Positions 26,060 to 33,193 of a DNA stretch of 52,881 nucleotides are shown piece after piece. The position numbers and the translations under genes were made by a program. The notes below the pieces were generated by a model that was not told where the DNA came from, did not search any database, and was given only the letters and a program-made list of their open reading frames with translations. How positions within the stretch are numbered: position 1 is the first letter of the stretch; every line of letters starts with the position of its first letter. The DNA lies in NCBI GenBank assembly GCA_048594865.1, contig JBMDWZ010000131.1, positions 1 to 52,881 of the forward strand. The letters run 5' to 3'. Origin of the DNA: CALKWS01 sp048594865 (lineage in GTDB: Bacteria; Actinomycetota; Actinomycetes; Actinomycetales; Beutenbergiaceae).

Positions 26060-26946
26060 ATGGGCGCTGACGCTGAGCCAACGACTGAGGTGCAGGCCAC
26101 GGCACAGATGTGGTGTCACCGACTAGGGCTCGCGAACCCACAGACGTCCGCCCTGTACACACCGGCCAATCCGGATCGACCATCATGGCAGTGATGAGCG
26201 ATGAAACACCGCTGGTACTCAAGTGCACCACCGCGCCGGGCCAACTTGAGCGCGCACATCTGGAGATCGACCTCTACAGTTCCGGGGAACTCCACGGCCT
26301 TGCACCCACTCTTGCAGCTAGCGCCTTTGCGGGCGGTTGGGCGGCCATCGCGACCAGCCAGTGCACACCGCTCCCCTCGTTGGACCGCATCTCGCCAGAC
26401 ACCCGGATGGAAGTGTGCGCGAGCCTCGCGGACATCCACGGGCGAACGCCACGCAACCAGAACCTCAAGCCGCGCCAACGAGTCCAAGACTCAACCAAGC
26501 ACCAGGATTTCGCGCCATGGCGCGATCTTAACAGTGGTGAGATTGTGATGCAAGGTGTCGAACTACTTCGCGAACCACGGCCGTGGCTGACTCCCCCGGG
26601 CCTGCAGCACGGCGACGCTCATGTCGAGAACGTCCTGCGTGCCTATGACGGCCGCATCGTTTGGGTCGACTGGCACGAGGCGAACCTTGGCGACGGCGTC
26701 AGCGATCTGGTCTTCTGCTGGCAACGTGCGGAGTTCGCGGGCGGGAACCCGCCACGGGAGGCGATGACGGCCGCCTACGCACGCGCACGCAAGCTCGATC
26801 CGCGCGCCCTGCGCACCGCCATCGCGTGGGCCGAGCTTCAGCTCCTGGTCCACAGCTGGCCACCGTTCCTGCAGTACGGAACCCCGCAGGCACGTGAGTT
26901 TATGCGCACCCGCCTGGAAGCGTTGGTGACCGAACTTGCCGACTAG
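26060..26946 (+). pseudogene. APH-fold phosphotransferase, probable 5' frameshift
   Basis: The main frame (from GTG 26110, 278 aa) has the kinase features HTGQSGSTIMAV, LVLKCTT, LQHGDAHVENVL and WVDWHEANLG. Its first residues look unlike protein. A second frame from ATG 26060 gives a plausible N-terminus (EVQATAQMWCHRLGLANP), has a perfectly placed leaderless -10 hexamer, and ends at 26194. A one-base loss near 26130-26140 would separate the two parts; restoring it would give an N-terminus of the usual kind running into TDVRPVHTGQSG. If GTG 26110 is used, a slightly shortened but complete kinase could still be made. Sequencing error cannot be ruled out. Confidence 0.55.
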
Positions 26947-26967
26947 ATTCGGACTGCCTAAGACTAG

Positions 26968-27606
26968 TTAGGGCCGATCTGCGAAGAACGCCCACCGCAC
27001 CATGGCCGCGAACTCCGCATCCCACAACTCGCTGCCATGGCCGCCTTCCCGCTCGGCCATGACCACTTCCACACCGGCGTCCTGCAGTGCCGAAGCCCAA
27101 CGTGTGGCGTTGTCCAAGAAGAACGGCTCCAAGGTGCCACCGACCAAGTACGTCCGTGGAATCTCTGGCGGCAACTCCTCGCTGGGCCTGAAACCGCCAC
27201 CGGGCGAACCGGCCAGGATCGCACCATAGAGATCCGGGTGGGCAAGACCAAGCGCCAAGGCCAACTCTCCCCCGGCCGATGCCCCGAAGATCGCGGTCTG
27301 TGCAGCCGGATAATCCCGCCCGAGCACTTCCCACGCCCACTGGCGCACCGGGCCGGTGAAGAACGCTTCATGGGCGGCGAACCTCGCGCCGTCAAAACCT
27401 TGCGAGTACTCCTTGAGCCGTTCCATTTCATCGGTAAGTCCCTGCACCCCGACCACGGCCACCGCCAGGTCCGGCGCCAACAGTTCACCAAGTCTCGCGG
27501 TCGCCTGCCCATCGGCAGCGAAGACGACGGCGGTAGCCGGCTTGGTAGGCAAGCAGGCACTGACGTCGCGCCCGCCATCAAAGTCAAACGTCTTGGTGAT
27601 CAACAC
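26968..27606 (-). CDS. alpha/beta-hydrolase (enterochelin-esterase-like)
   Basis: A 212-aa hydrolase with the nucleophile elbow FGASAGGELALALG (G-x-S-x-G as GASAG), a strand-loop VVFAADGQ typical of the D-family esterases, and a late His in REGGHGSELWDAEF. It resembles Fes/YieL-like esterases that act on siderophore or acyl esters; the substrate is not known. The GTG with GGAGG 10 bases upstream was chosen as start. A frame extended by 48 residues exists, but its sequence looks like translated spacer and would nearly reach the divergent gene. No signal peptide is seen, so it should be cytoplasmic. Confidence 0.75.
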   Translation of the reverse strand: MLITKTFDFDGGRDVSACLPTKPATAVVFAADGQATARLGELLAPDLAVAVVGVQGLTDEMERLKEYSQGFDGARFAAHEAFFTGPVRQWAWEVLGRDYPAAQTAIFGASAGGELALALGLAHPDLYGAILAGSPGGGFRPSEELPPEIPRTYLVGGTLEPFFLDNATRWASALQDAGVEVVMAEREGGHGSELWDAEFAAMVRWAFFADRP

Positions 27607-27798
27607 GGCCCACCGCCCTCCCTGATGATCGAACGCTAGCCCACGCACCAACCCAACCGGATACCAACCGCGAATCGAGATGCACGGCCCAACCTGGGCA
27701 TCTCGACACCAGCCCAGCACTGGTTGACCGAACCCGGGCGGCCCCAGCACCGAATGTTCCGGGCCGCCGGTTGAAAGCCAAATGGCACAATTGCGCCC

Positions 27799-28326
27799 AT
27801 GCCGTTGACCAATCCGTGGCTTGCCGGCCCTGCGCCCACCACTCCCCTGCCCCGCGAGGCGCTGGAGGAGCGGATCCTGAATCTATTCTCTTCACAGAAC
27901 ATGGCGGTGGTCGCCACCATCAACGCCGACGGCTCCCCCGGCGCCACCCCGGTGCGCTACTTCCACCTGGACTTCGAGATTGTCTACACCAGCTGGGATG
28001 CCTCGGTGAAGTCGCGCAACGTTCAGCGTGATCCGCGCGTATCAGCGGGGATCTTCGCCCCGCTCGTGGGCCAGGCCAGCAGTCGCGGCGCCCAACTCTT
28101 CGGCACCGCGCGCACCTTGCAGCACGACGACCCCCAGGCGAAGCAGTACTGGGAGGCGATCCATTGGCAGTCGGTTTACGCCGAACGTGGCCGGCCAATA
28201 GACGAACCACCCACCGACCCGATCACGGTCATCACACCCACGCGGATCCTGTACACCGAGCACTGGCTCCGGCGCGAGGGCTACGCGCCGCGCCAGACCT
28301 GGCGACCGGGCCCAGCCGATGAGTAA
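27799..28326 (+). CDS. pyridoxamine 5'-phosphate oxidase-fold protein
   Basis: A 175-aa protein of the split-barrel flavin/F420-binding fold. The segment FSSQNMAVVATINADGSPGATPVRYFHLD is the characteristic first two strands, followed by VYTSWDASVKSRNVQRDPRVSAG, in which KxxNxxxxP-type residues contact the cofactor phosphate. The C-terminal ILYTEHWLRREG is also typical. Members bind FMN, F420 or haem and include reductases of unknown substrate. The last bases overlap the start of the next small membrane protein by 8 bp. Confidence 0.82.
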   Translation: MPLTNPWLAGPAPTTPLPREALEERILNLFSSQNMAVVATINADGSPGATPVRYFHLDFEIVYTSWDASVKSRNVQRDPRVSAGIFAPLVGQASSRGAQLFGTARTLQHDDPQAKQYWEAIHWQSVYAERGRPIDEPPTDPITVITPTRILYTEHWLRREGYAPRQTWRPGPADE

Positions 28327-28642
28327 TCGCGCGCGCGTGGTGACCGTTCTGGTGCTGGTCAGCGTGCTTTTGGCCGTAGCGTCGTTTGCGGTTCCGTACC
28401 TGATGAACGTCAACGACGGCGCCAACCTGTGCCGTCAAGCCCCGTTCGACGTTCCTGCGATCTTGAAGGTCGACGTCTACCCGCCAGCCATCACGTGCAC
28501 CTTTGACTATGGCTTTTCGGTGACCACGCTGACGTTTCCCAGTGGTTCACCGTTGATGGCTGTGATCGCCGGACTAGCTGTCGCTTGCCTGGCTGCCGCC
28601 CTGGTGTTGGCAGTCAGGAACCTGTTGAAGTCCCGCGCTTAG
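28319..28642 (+). CDS. small membrane protein with two helices and an exposed loop
   Basis: A 107-aa protein with an N-terminal membrane segment (VVTVLVLVSVLLAVASFAVPYL), a 45-residue loop with two cysteines (NLCRQAP and ITCTFDYG) that could pair outside the cell, and a second membrane segment (LMAVIAGLAVACLAAALVLAV). No family was recognised. Its ATG overlaps the upstream oxidase gene by 8 bp, so they are coupled. Its stop codon overlaps that of the convergent Cys-rich gene inside a small hairpin. Confidence 0.68.
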   Translation: MSNRARVVTVLVLVSVLLAVASFAVPYLMNVNDGANLCRQAPFDVPAILKVDVYPPAITCTFDYGFSVTTLTFPSGSPLMAVIAGLAVACLAAALVLAVRNLLKSRA

Positions 28643-28648
28643 CGCGGG
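28632..28648. terminator. hairpin with both convergent stop codons in its loop
   Basis: CCCGCGC-TTA-GCGCGGG is a perfect 7-bp GC stem. The loop and adjoining base hold the TAG of the plus-strand membrane gene and the TAA of the minus-strand Cys-rich gene. No U-tract follows, so termination would be of the non-canonical type common in high-GC genomes. Confidence 0.45.
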
Positions 28649-28758
28649 CAGGTGCACCAATCGGCGTCAGCCACCTTGGCTTTTACGTCGGCGATGTGTT
28701 CGCCGCATCCTTCCCAGGTGGTCTTGTGACAGTTGGGGCATTCGATTGGCTTGCACAT
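28639..28758 (-). CDS. 39-aa Cys-rich small protein (MCKPIECPNC family)
   Basis: A 39-residue protein beginning MCKPIECPNCHKTTWEGCG and ending WCTCPR, with six cysteines and a CPxC pair that probably bind zinc. I recall near-identical short proteins (MCKPxxCxxCxKxTWxGCGxH) as widely conserved in actinobacteria. The start is supported by a TAGACT hexamer at -12 to -7, giving a leaderless mRNA. The stop overlaps that of the convergent membrane gene. Function unknown; its length makes it easy to miss in annotation. Confidence 0.82.
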   Translation of the reverse strand: MCKPIECPNCHKTTWEGCGEHIADVKAKVADADWCTCPR

Positions 28759-28764
28759 ACACCC

Positions 28765-28770
28765 AGTCTA
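28765..28770 (-). promoter_or_regulatory. -10 hexamer of the leaderless Cys-rich gene
   Basis: TAGACT (minus strand) at -12 to -7 from the ATG; no ribosome site precedes the start. Confidence 0.55.
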
Positions 28771-28800
28771 TTACGCCCCGCTCCCCCGGCTTCGCCACCG

Positions 28801-29421
28801 CTACTCGAAGGGCTCGGGGTCCCCGGCGCCGACGCGCACCACCTCGGCCAACCCGGAGGCGAAGTCCACCACAGTGGTCGGCACATCCCCGCACTCCCCC
28901 GAGTCCAGGATCGCGTCCAGGCTGTGGTCCAACTCTTCCTTGATCTGCCAGCCCTCGGTCAACGGCTCGTTCTCTCCGGGAAGCAGCAAGGTTGAGGACA
29001 GGATCGGCTCGCCGAGTTCCTCCAGCAGCGCCTGCACCACGGTGTGCTTGGGAATCCGCACACCTACGGTCTTGCGCTTGGGCTGTTGCAACCGCCGGGG
29101 TACCTCCTTGGTGGCCGGCAAAATGAACGTGTACTGACCGGGCGTCGCGGCCTTAATCGCACGAAATACCCGATTGTCTACATGGACGAATTGGCCTAAT
29201 TGTGCAAAGTCTCGGCACACCAAAGTGAAATGGTGCTTGTCATCCAATTGCCGTAAAGACAGGATCCGGTCGCGCGCTTCAATGCTGCCTAGCGCCGCGC
29301 CCAGGGCATAACAGGAGTCCGTCGGATAGGCGATCAGCCCACCCTCGCGCAGGATCTCCACGGCCTGCCGAATGGAACGCGGTTGAGGGTTAGCCGGATG
29401 AAGATCAAAATAGTGCGCCAT
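28801..29421 (-). CDS. YciO/Sua5-type L-threonylcarbamoyladenylate synthase-like protein
   Basis: A 206-aa YrdC-domain protein of the YciO branch. It contains GGLIAYPTDSCYALGAALGS (nucleotide-binding start), LDDKHHFTLVCRDFAQLGQF, the PGQYTFILPATKEVPRRL block and VGVRIPKHTVVQALL. Sua5/TsaC makes threonylcarbamoyl-AMP for the t6A modification of tRNA; YciO proteins share the fold but their role is less clear. The C-terminal Sua5 domain is absent, as expected. The ATG is preceded by TAGCAT at -12 to -7 and no ribosome site. It lies upstream of, and on the same strand as, the 39-aa Cys-rich gene. Confidence 0.87.
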   Translation of the reverse strand: MAHYFDLHPANPQPRSIRQAVEILREGGLIAYPTDSCYALGAALGSIEARDRILSLRQLDDKHHFTLVCRDFAQLGQFVHVDNRVFRAIKAATPGQYTFILPATKEVPRRLQQPKRKTVGVRIPKHTVVQALLEELGEPILSSTLLLPGENEPLTEGWQIKEELDHSLDAILDSGECGDVPTTVVDFASGLAEVVRVGAGDPEPFE

Positions 29422-29427
29422 TGCCCA

Positions 29428-29433
29428 ATGCTA
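29428..29433 (-). promoter_or_regulatory. -10 hexamer of the leaderless yciO-like transcript
   Basis: TAGCAT (minus strand) sits at -12 to -7 from the ATG. Confidence 0.5.
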
Positions 29434-29508
29434 CGCGCAGTCGGGCTACGGCGGTCAACGAAAACGACGTCACGCACCCTCGCTTGTACAGTGTGCCGGG
29501 TGCAGGTG

Positions 29509-30363
29509 ATGAGTGCTCCGGTCTGGCGCGATCGCGCCCAAGCGCATGCACAGCGCGTCGATGCACTCCTGGGCCAGCACCTCAAACGCCGTGACGCCGG
29601 GATCGCCCATCCGGTCGATGACTTCATGTTCAGCTACTACAGCTACCGGCCCGGGCAGCTGCGCACCTGGCACCCGGGATACGGCGTCGTGCTCGACGGG
29701 GGCTCTGAGAGGTATGGGCACCTGCGCGGTTATGAGATCACGGACGACGGCGGAGCGTCTGTGCCGCAGCAGTACCTCACCTCCCAGCAGCGAACGATCC
29801 GTGGGATCCGGAATCTGTTGCGAGCCACGGAACAAAGGGAGGCCAGCTACTCCTGCTTTGGCCTGCATGAGTGGGCGATGGTGTATCGCTCCGACAGCAC
29901 TCGACACGGCCAGTTCGGCTTGCGGTTAGGCGCCAAGGCGACAGACGCCGTCGTCGATTCACATCGGATCGCATGTACCCACTTCGATGCGTTCCGGTTC
30001 TTCACCGAGCCGGCAATCCCGCTCAACGAGCTACAGCCGACAAGCGCAACCCGGGAAGCCTTTGAACAGCCGGGTTGTCTGCACGCCGGGATGGACCTGT
30101 ACAAGCATGCCTACCGCCTGGCGCCGCTCATCGACTCCGGGCTGATCGTCGATTGCTTCGCCCATGCGCACGCCGTGCGCGAACTGGATATTCGCGCCTC
30201 GCCCTACGATCTGCGCGAACTCGGCTACCAACCGGTTGCGATCGAAACGGCCGAGGGCAAAGCAGCCTACGTCCGGGCCCAGCGCTCGTTCGAGCACTCT
30301 GGACAGTTGCTGCGCGCACGCCTCATCGATGCGAGTGAGGCGCTACTTCGCGTGAGCGTCTAG
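29509..30363 (+). CDS. conserved actinobacterial protein often labelled 3-methyladenine DNA glycosylase
   Basis: A 284-aa protein with strongly conserved-looking blocks: HPVDDFMFSYYSYRPGQL, YSCFGLHEWAMVYR, THFDAFRFFTEPAIPLNEL, EQPGCLHAGMDLYKHAYRL and DIRASPYDLRELGYQPVAIET. I recall this family from many actinobacteria under the label 3-methyladenine DNA glycosylase, but I see neither a helix-hairpin-helix nor an AAG-type motif, so the label is doubtful. The clustered His, Asp and Cys residues suggest an enzyme. ATG was used; a GTG three codons upstream (29500) has TACAGT at -13 to -8 and may be a leaderless start. It converges on the MerR gene. Confidence 0.75.
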   Translation: MSAPVWRDRAQAHAQRVDALLGQHLKRRDAGIAHPVDDFMFSYYSYRPGQLRTWHPGYGVVLDGGSERYGHLRGYEITDDGGASVPQQYLTSQQRTIRGIRNLLRATEQREASYSCFGLHEWAMVYRSDSTRHGQFGLRLGAKATDAVVDSHRIACTHFDAFRFFTEPAIPLNELQPTSATREAFEQPGCLHAGMDLYKHAYRLAPLIDSGLIVDCFAHAHAVRELDIRASPYDLRELGYQPVAIETAEGKAAYVRAQRSFEHSGQLLRARLIDASEALLRVSV

Positions 30364-30366
30364 CGC

Positions 30367-30954
30367 TCAGCCGGTTTTGCGAGCCGCGCGCCGACGCGCG
30401 AGTTCGTCGTTCTTGTCGTCCGCAGGCGCTTCGCCCGCCTTCTCCGCCGGGAACTGAGCGAGGTTGTCTTCGACCTCGCGCCACACACGGCCAACGGCGA
30501 TTCCGAAGACGCCCTGTCCGCCCTGGACCAGATCGAAGACCTCATCCGCCGACGTGCATTCGTACACGCTGGCACCGTCGCTCATCAAAGTGATCTGCGC
30601 CAGGTCCTCAACGCCACGCTCGTGCAGGTGATTGACGGCCGAGCGGATCTGCTGAAGTGAAACGCCAGTGTCCAGCAGCCGCTTGACGACCTTGAGCACC
30701 AGGATGTCGCGGAAGCTGTACAGGCGCTGGGTACCCGAACCGGTCGCCGGGCGGATCGCGGGCTCAACCAAGCCGGTGCGCGCCCAGTAGTCCAACTGCC
30801 GGTATGTGATACCGGCCGCCCGGCAGGCCGTGGGCCCGCGGTAGCCGGTGTCTGCATCGAGGTCCGGCAGGGTGTCGCCGAACAGCATGCCCTGCACTCG
30901 TTGCAGGGAGTTGTTGGCGGCGTCCGCCTGTGCATCTGTGCCGCTGACACCCAT
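30367..30954 (-). CDS. MerR-family transcriptional regulator (Rv1830-like)
   Basis: A 195-aa regulator with a MerR winged HTH (GYRGPTACRAAGITYRQLDY; LYSFRDILVLKVVKRLLDTG) and a C-terminal part (ADEVFDLVQGGQGVFGIAVGRVW) that may mediate dimerisation. It ends with a basic, Ala/Lys/Asp-rich tail. The ATG with GGAAGAGC upstream was chosen. It is the last gene of the cluster that corresponds to Rv1822-Rv1830 of M. tuberculosis, following the bifunctional nuclease. A palindrome about 170 bp upstream (31119-31134) is a candidate operator. Targets are unknown. Confidence 0.85.
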   Translation of the reverse strand: MGVSGTDAQADAANNSLQRVQGMLFGDTLPDLDADTGYRGPTACRAAGITYRQLDYWARTGLVEPAIRPATGSGTQRLYSFRDILVLKVVKRLLDTGVSLQQIRSAVNHLHERGVEDLAQITLMSDGASVYECTSADEVFDLVQGGQGVFGIAVGRVWREVEDNLAQFPAEKAGEAPADDKNDELARRRAARKTG

Positions 30955-31118
30955 TGCTCTTCCTCTGTTTGGCCTATTCACACTCTACGCTGCTATCGGC
31001 CCGGGTGTGCTACCGCTGAGTCCGACATAGACAAGGTATTGCCGTTGGACAGACAGGTCAACGAGGTGGGGCTTGAAACGCGTTCGGCGTGTCGCGGCGG
31101 CGAGTCTCACCTTCAAGT

Positions 31119-31134
31119 CAAAGTCGAGACTTTG
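31119..31134. promoter_or_regulatory. palindrome CAAAGTC-GA-GACTTTG, candidate MerR operator
   Basis: Perfect seven-base arms around GA lie in the 191-bp space between the bifunctional nuclease and the MerR gene. A related half-site (TCAAGTC) overlaps its left edge. MerR proteins bind such palindromes within their promoters, so autoregulation is plausible. Confidence 0.45.
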
Positions 31135-31145
31135 CCCGTCGAGGC

Positions 31146-31673
31146 TCACTCGTTCCCCTCATCGGGACCAAAGTCATCAGCCTCAACACTGTCCAAAAAT
31201 TGGCGGAAATACGCCACTTCTTCCTCCGCTTCGGCCTCGCTAGCCGGCCCGTCGAGTTGCACCCGCACGCTTCCATCCTCATCGGTGCTGAGGATCACTC
31301 CGGCCTCGTCAAGGATTTCCTCGGTGCACCAGATGTCCACGTCTGCGCGCAGCGCCACCGCGATGGCATCCGATGCCCGGGAATCGACCCGGATCCCGGT
31401 GGACAACACCAACTCAGCGATGAACGTGCCGTCGGACAACTCCACGATGTCCACCTGCTTCAGACTCACGCCGCATGCTTCCATCGTGTTCAGCAACAGG
31501 TCATGGGTCCCGGGCCGTTGCGGCCGCATCCCGGCGCGAGCCGTGGCGATCGCCACTCCCTCATGCGGGCCGATCACAATCGGCAACGATCGCGTGCCTT
31601 CTTCCTCGGCGAGCAGCACAAGGACGTCCTGTTCGGGGGCTTGCATCCGCACCCGAACACCTGTGACGTCCAT
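31146..31673 (-). CDS. bifunctional nuclease family protein (DUF151)
   Basis: A 175-aa protein that starts MDVTGVRVRMQAPEQDVLVLL and carries the family blocks RSLPIVIGPHEGVAIATA, RPGTHDLLLNTMEACGVSL and DSRASDAIAVALRADVDIWC. Plant members have been described as bifunctional RNase/DNase enzymes; the bacterial role is unsettled. The start was chosen at the conserved MDVTGV; a frame extended by 45 residues reads through spacer and was not used. It lies between the two MerR genes in the same order as in M. tuberculosis (Rv1828-Rv1829-Rv1830). Confidence 0.9.
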   Translation of the reverse strand: MDVTGVRVRMQAPEQDVLVLLAEEEGTRSLPIVIGPHEGVAIATARAGMRPQRPGTHDLLLNTMEACGVSLKQVDIVELSDGTFIAELVLSTGIRVDSRASDAIAVALRADVDIWCTEEILDEAGVILSTDEDGSVRVQLDGPASEAEAEEEVAYFRQFLDSVEADDFGPDEGNE

Positions 31674-31743
31674 TTTCCGCACGTACCTAAACTTACGCCG
31701 TCGGGGCGCTGTACCCAACCAGGCCGAACCGGCCCGGAGGCGA

Positions 31744-32496
31744 TCAGACCAGCCGGTCGGTCCCGGCGCGCACCAAAGCGGTGTGCAAGGTGGCGAACGA
31801 TTCGGCAAGGTCTCCGGCCATGCTCTGCGCCTTGGCGCGGGCTCCCGCCGAGGATGGGCCGCTGCGCACCGAGGCCACCGGGGCGATCACCTGACTAATG
31901 ATGTCGACCTGGCGTTCGGCAGCGGTCCGAAGGGCCCGCAGGTGCCGGGCTTCGATGCCGTGCTCGGCCAGTTCTGCAGCCGCCTTGGCCACCGGCACCA
32001 GCGCCGCTGGGAACTTCCCGCCGGCGTCGGCGACCAGCAGTCCGCCGGCCACGAGTTCCTGGATCTGCTCGGGCGTCTGGCCACACTCATGCGCCAACTG
32101 CTCGGCGGTGTACCGGCTGCGCTCCTCGTTGACGATCAGTTCGCCATCCTCGCTCACCACTCGGGCGCCCGGGGTGGGTGCCTGCGAGGCTCCGGCGTCC
32201 AACTCGGCCAGGCGTTCCCGGATCACCTTCAGCGGAAGGAAGGAGTCACGTTGCGCGGCGAGCACAAACCGAAGCCGTTCCACATCCGCTGCGGAGTAGG
32301 TTCGATAGCCCGAGTGGGTTCGGTGCGGTGAAACAAGTTCCTGGTCCTCCAGGAACCGGATCTTGGACAGTGTCACCGCCGGGAACTCGCTCTTGAGGAT
32401 GCTGAGTGCAGCCCCAATGCTCATCGACGGTATGTGCGAGACCCCCGGGGGCCAGGGATTGCTGGAGGCCTGGGCACGCGCGGTGTTACCGCTCAA
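31744..32496 (-). CDS. ftsR: MerR-family regulator FtsR
   Basis: A 250-aa regulator. The MerR HTH is near the N-terminus (MSIGAALSILKSEFPAVTLSKIRFLE; SPHRTHSGYRTYSAADVERL), followed by a long helical region and a second helical domain. The homologue in Corynebacterium (FtsR) activates ftsZ, and Rv1828 is the mycobacterial counterpart. The start codon is TTG, whose TTGA overlaps the stop of the FHA gene, so translation is coupled. An ATG at MSIGAAL 24 codons in is the alternative. Homologues also carry a short N-terminal extension, which supports the longer form. Confidence 0.82.
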   Translation of the reverse strand: MSGNTARAQASSNPWPPGVSHIPSMSIGAALSILKSEFPAVTLSKIRFLEDQELVSPHRTHSGYRTYSAADVERLRFVLAAQRDSFLPLKVIRERLAELDAGASQAPTPGARVVSEDGELIVNEERSRYTAEQLAHECGQTPEQIQELVAGGLLVADAGGKFPAALVPVAKAAAELAEHGIEARHLRALRTAAERQVDIISQVIAPVASVRSGPSSAGARAKAQSMAGDLAESFATLHTALVRAGTDRLV

Positions 32497-33032
32497 CTGT
32501 CTGAGTCGCCTGCGTCTGCGTCGTTATCGCCAGCATGGTTATCGCCGGCTGTTGGGTCCTCGGAGTCGGTCTCGGCGTCGGCCCGCTGCGGCGAGGGGTG
32601 GAAGGTCAGGCGGTACTTGCCGATCTGAACCTCATCACCCACGTTCAGGATGCCTTCGTCCACGCGGTCTCGGTTCACGTAGGTGCCATTCAGGCTGCCG
32701 ACGTCGCGCACCACAAAGTTCTCGCCGTCCTTAATGAACTCCACGTGCTTACGGGAAACGGTGACGTCATCGAGGAAGATGTCGGCCTTCGTGTCCCGGC
32801 CCACGGTGGTGCGCTCGGAGTCGAGGAGGAACCGAGCACCGACATTCGGGCCGTGTTGGACGATCAAAAGCGCGGACTCAGCGGGCAGCGCGTTGATGGC
32901 GGCCTGCGAGTCGTTGTCCATCGGGCTACCGACAAGTTCCTCGGAATCTGTCGCTTCGACCTTCCCCAAATGGGCGGTCGTGTGTGCCGGTGGACCGCTT
33001 TGGCCCTGCGCCCATTCCTGGCCGCTTGTCAT
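32493..33032 (-). CDS. garA: FHA-domain regulator, GarA/OdhI-type
   Basis: A 179-aa protein with an FHA domain at about residues 55-140: the phosphothreonine-binding residues Arg79 (TVGRDTKAD), Ser93 and His96 (VSRKH) and Asn115 (GSLNGTYVN) are present. GarA/OdhI inhibits 2-oxoglutarate dehydrogenase and modulates glutamate metabolism. Its activity is switched by Ser/Thr-kinase phosphorylation of an N-terminal ETTSVFR motif. Here the N-terminus has HTTAHLGKVEA instead, so that switch may differ. The tail is acidic and repetitive (Asp/Gly/Ala/Asn). The ATG has GGAGG upstream. ftsR follows with a 4-bp overlap. Confidence 0.85.
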   Translation of the reverse strand: MTSGQEWAQGQSGPPAHTTAHLGKVEATDSEELVGSPMDNDSQAAINALPAESALLIVQHGPNVGARFLLDSERTTVGRDTKADIFLDDVTVSRKHVEFIKDGENFVVRDVGSLNGTYVNRDRVDEGILNVGDEVQIGKYRLTFHPSPQRADAETDSEDPTAGDNHAGDNDADAGDSDS

Positions 33033-33193
33033 TGCCCAACCTCCGTTATGGCCTGCAACTTGATCGTCCTACCCTGAGCTCGGCGTCGTGACCGGGTGCG
33101 AGGTAGTGAGACCACTCTAGGCCCCAACCGACCGTGCAGGAAACGCATTGCGCCCATCGGTTGATCAGCGCAGCCGGCCACACCGACGGGTGC

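Noticed and set aside
27606..27750. N-terminal extension of the esterase
   Set aside because: The extra 48 residues have no conserved features, and the shorter start has a GGAGG ribosome site.
32600..32640. Repetitive acidic tail of GarA as a possible repeat element
   Set aside because: The DNA repeats are imperfect codons for Asp/Gly/Ala in a disordered tail and stay in frame; no separate element is needed.
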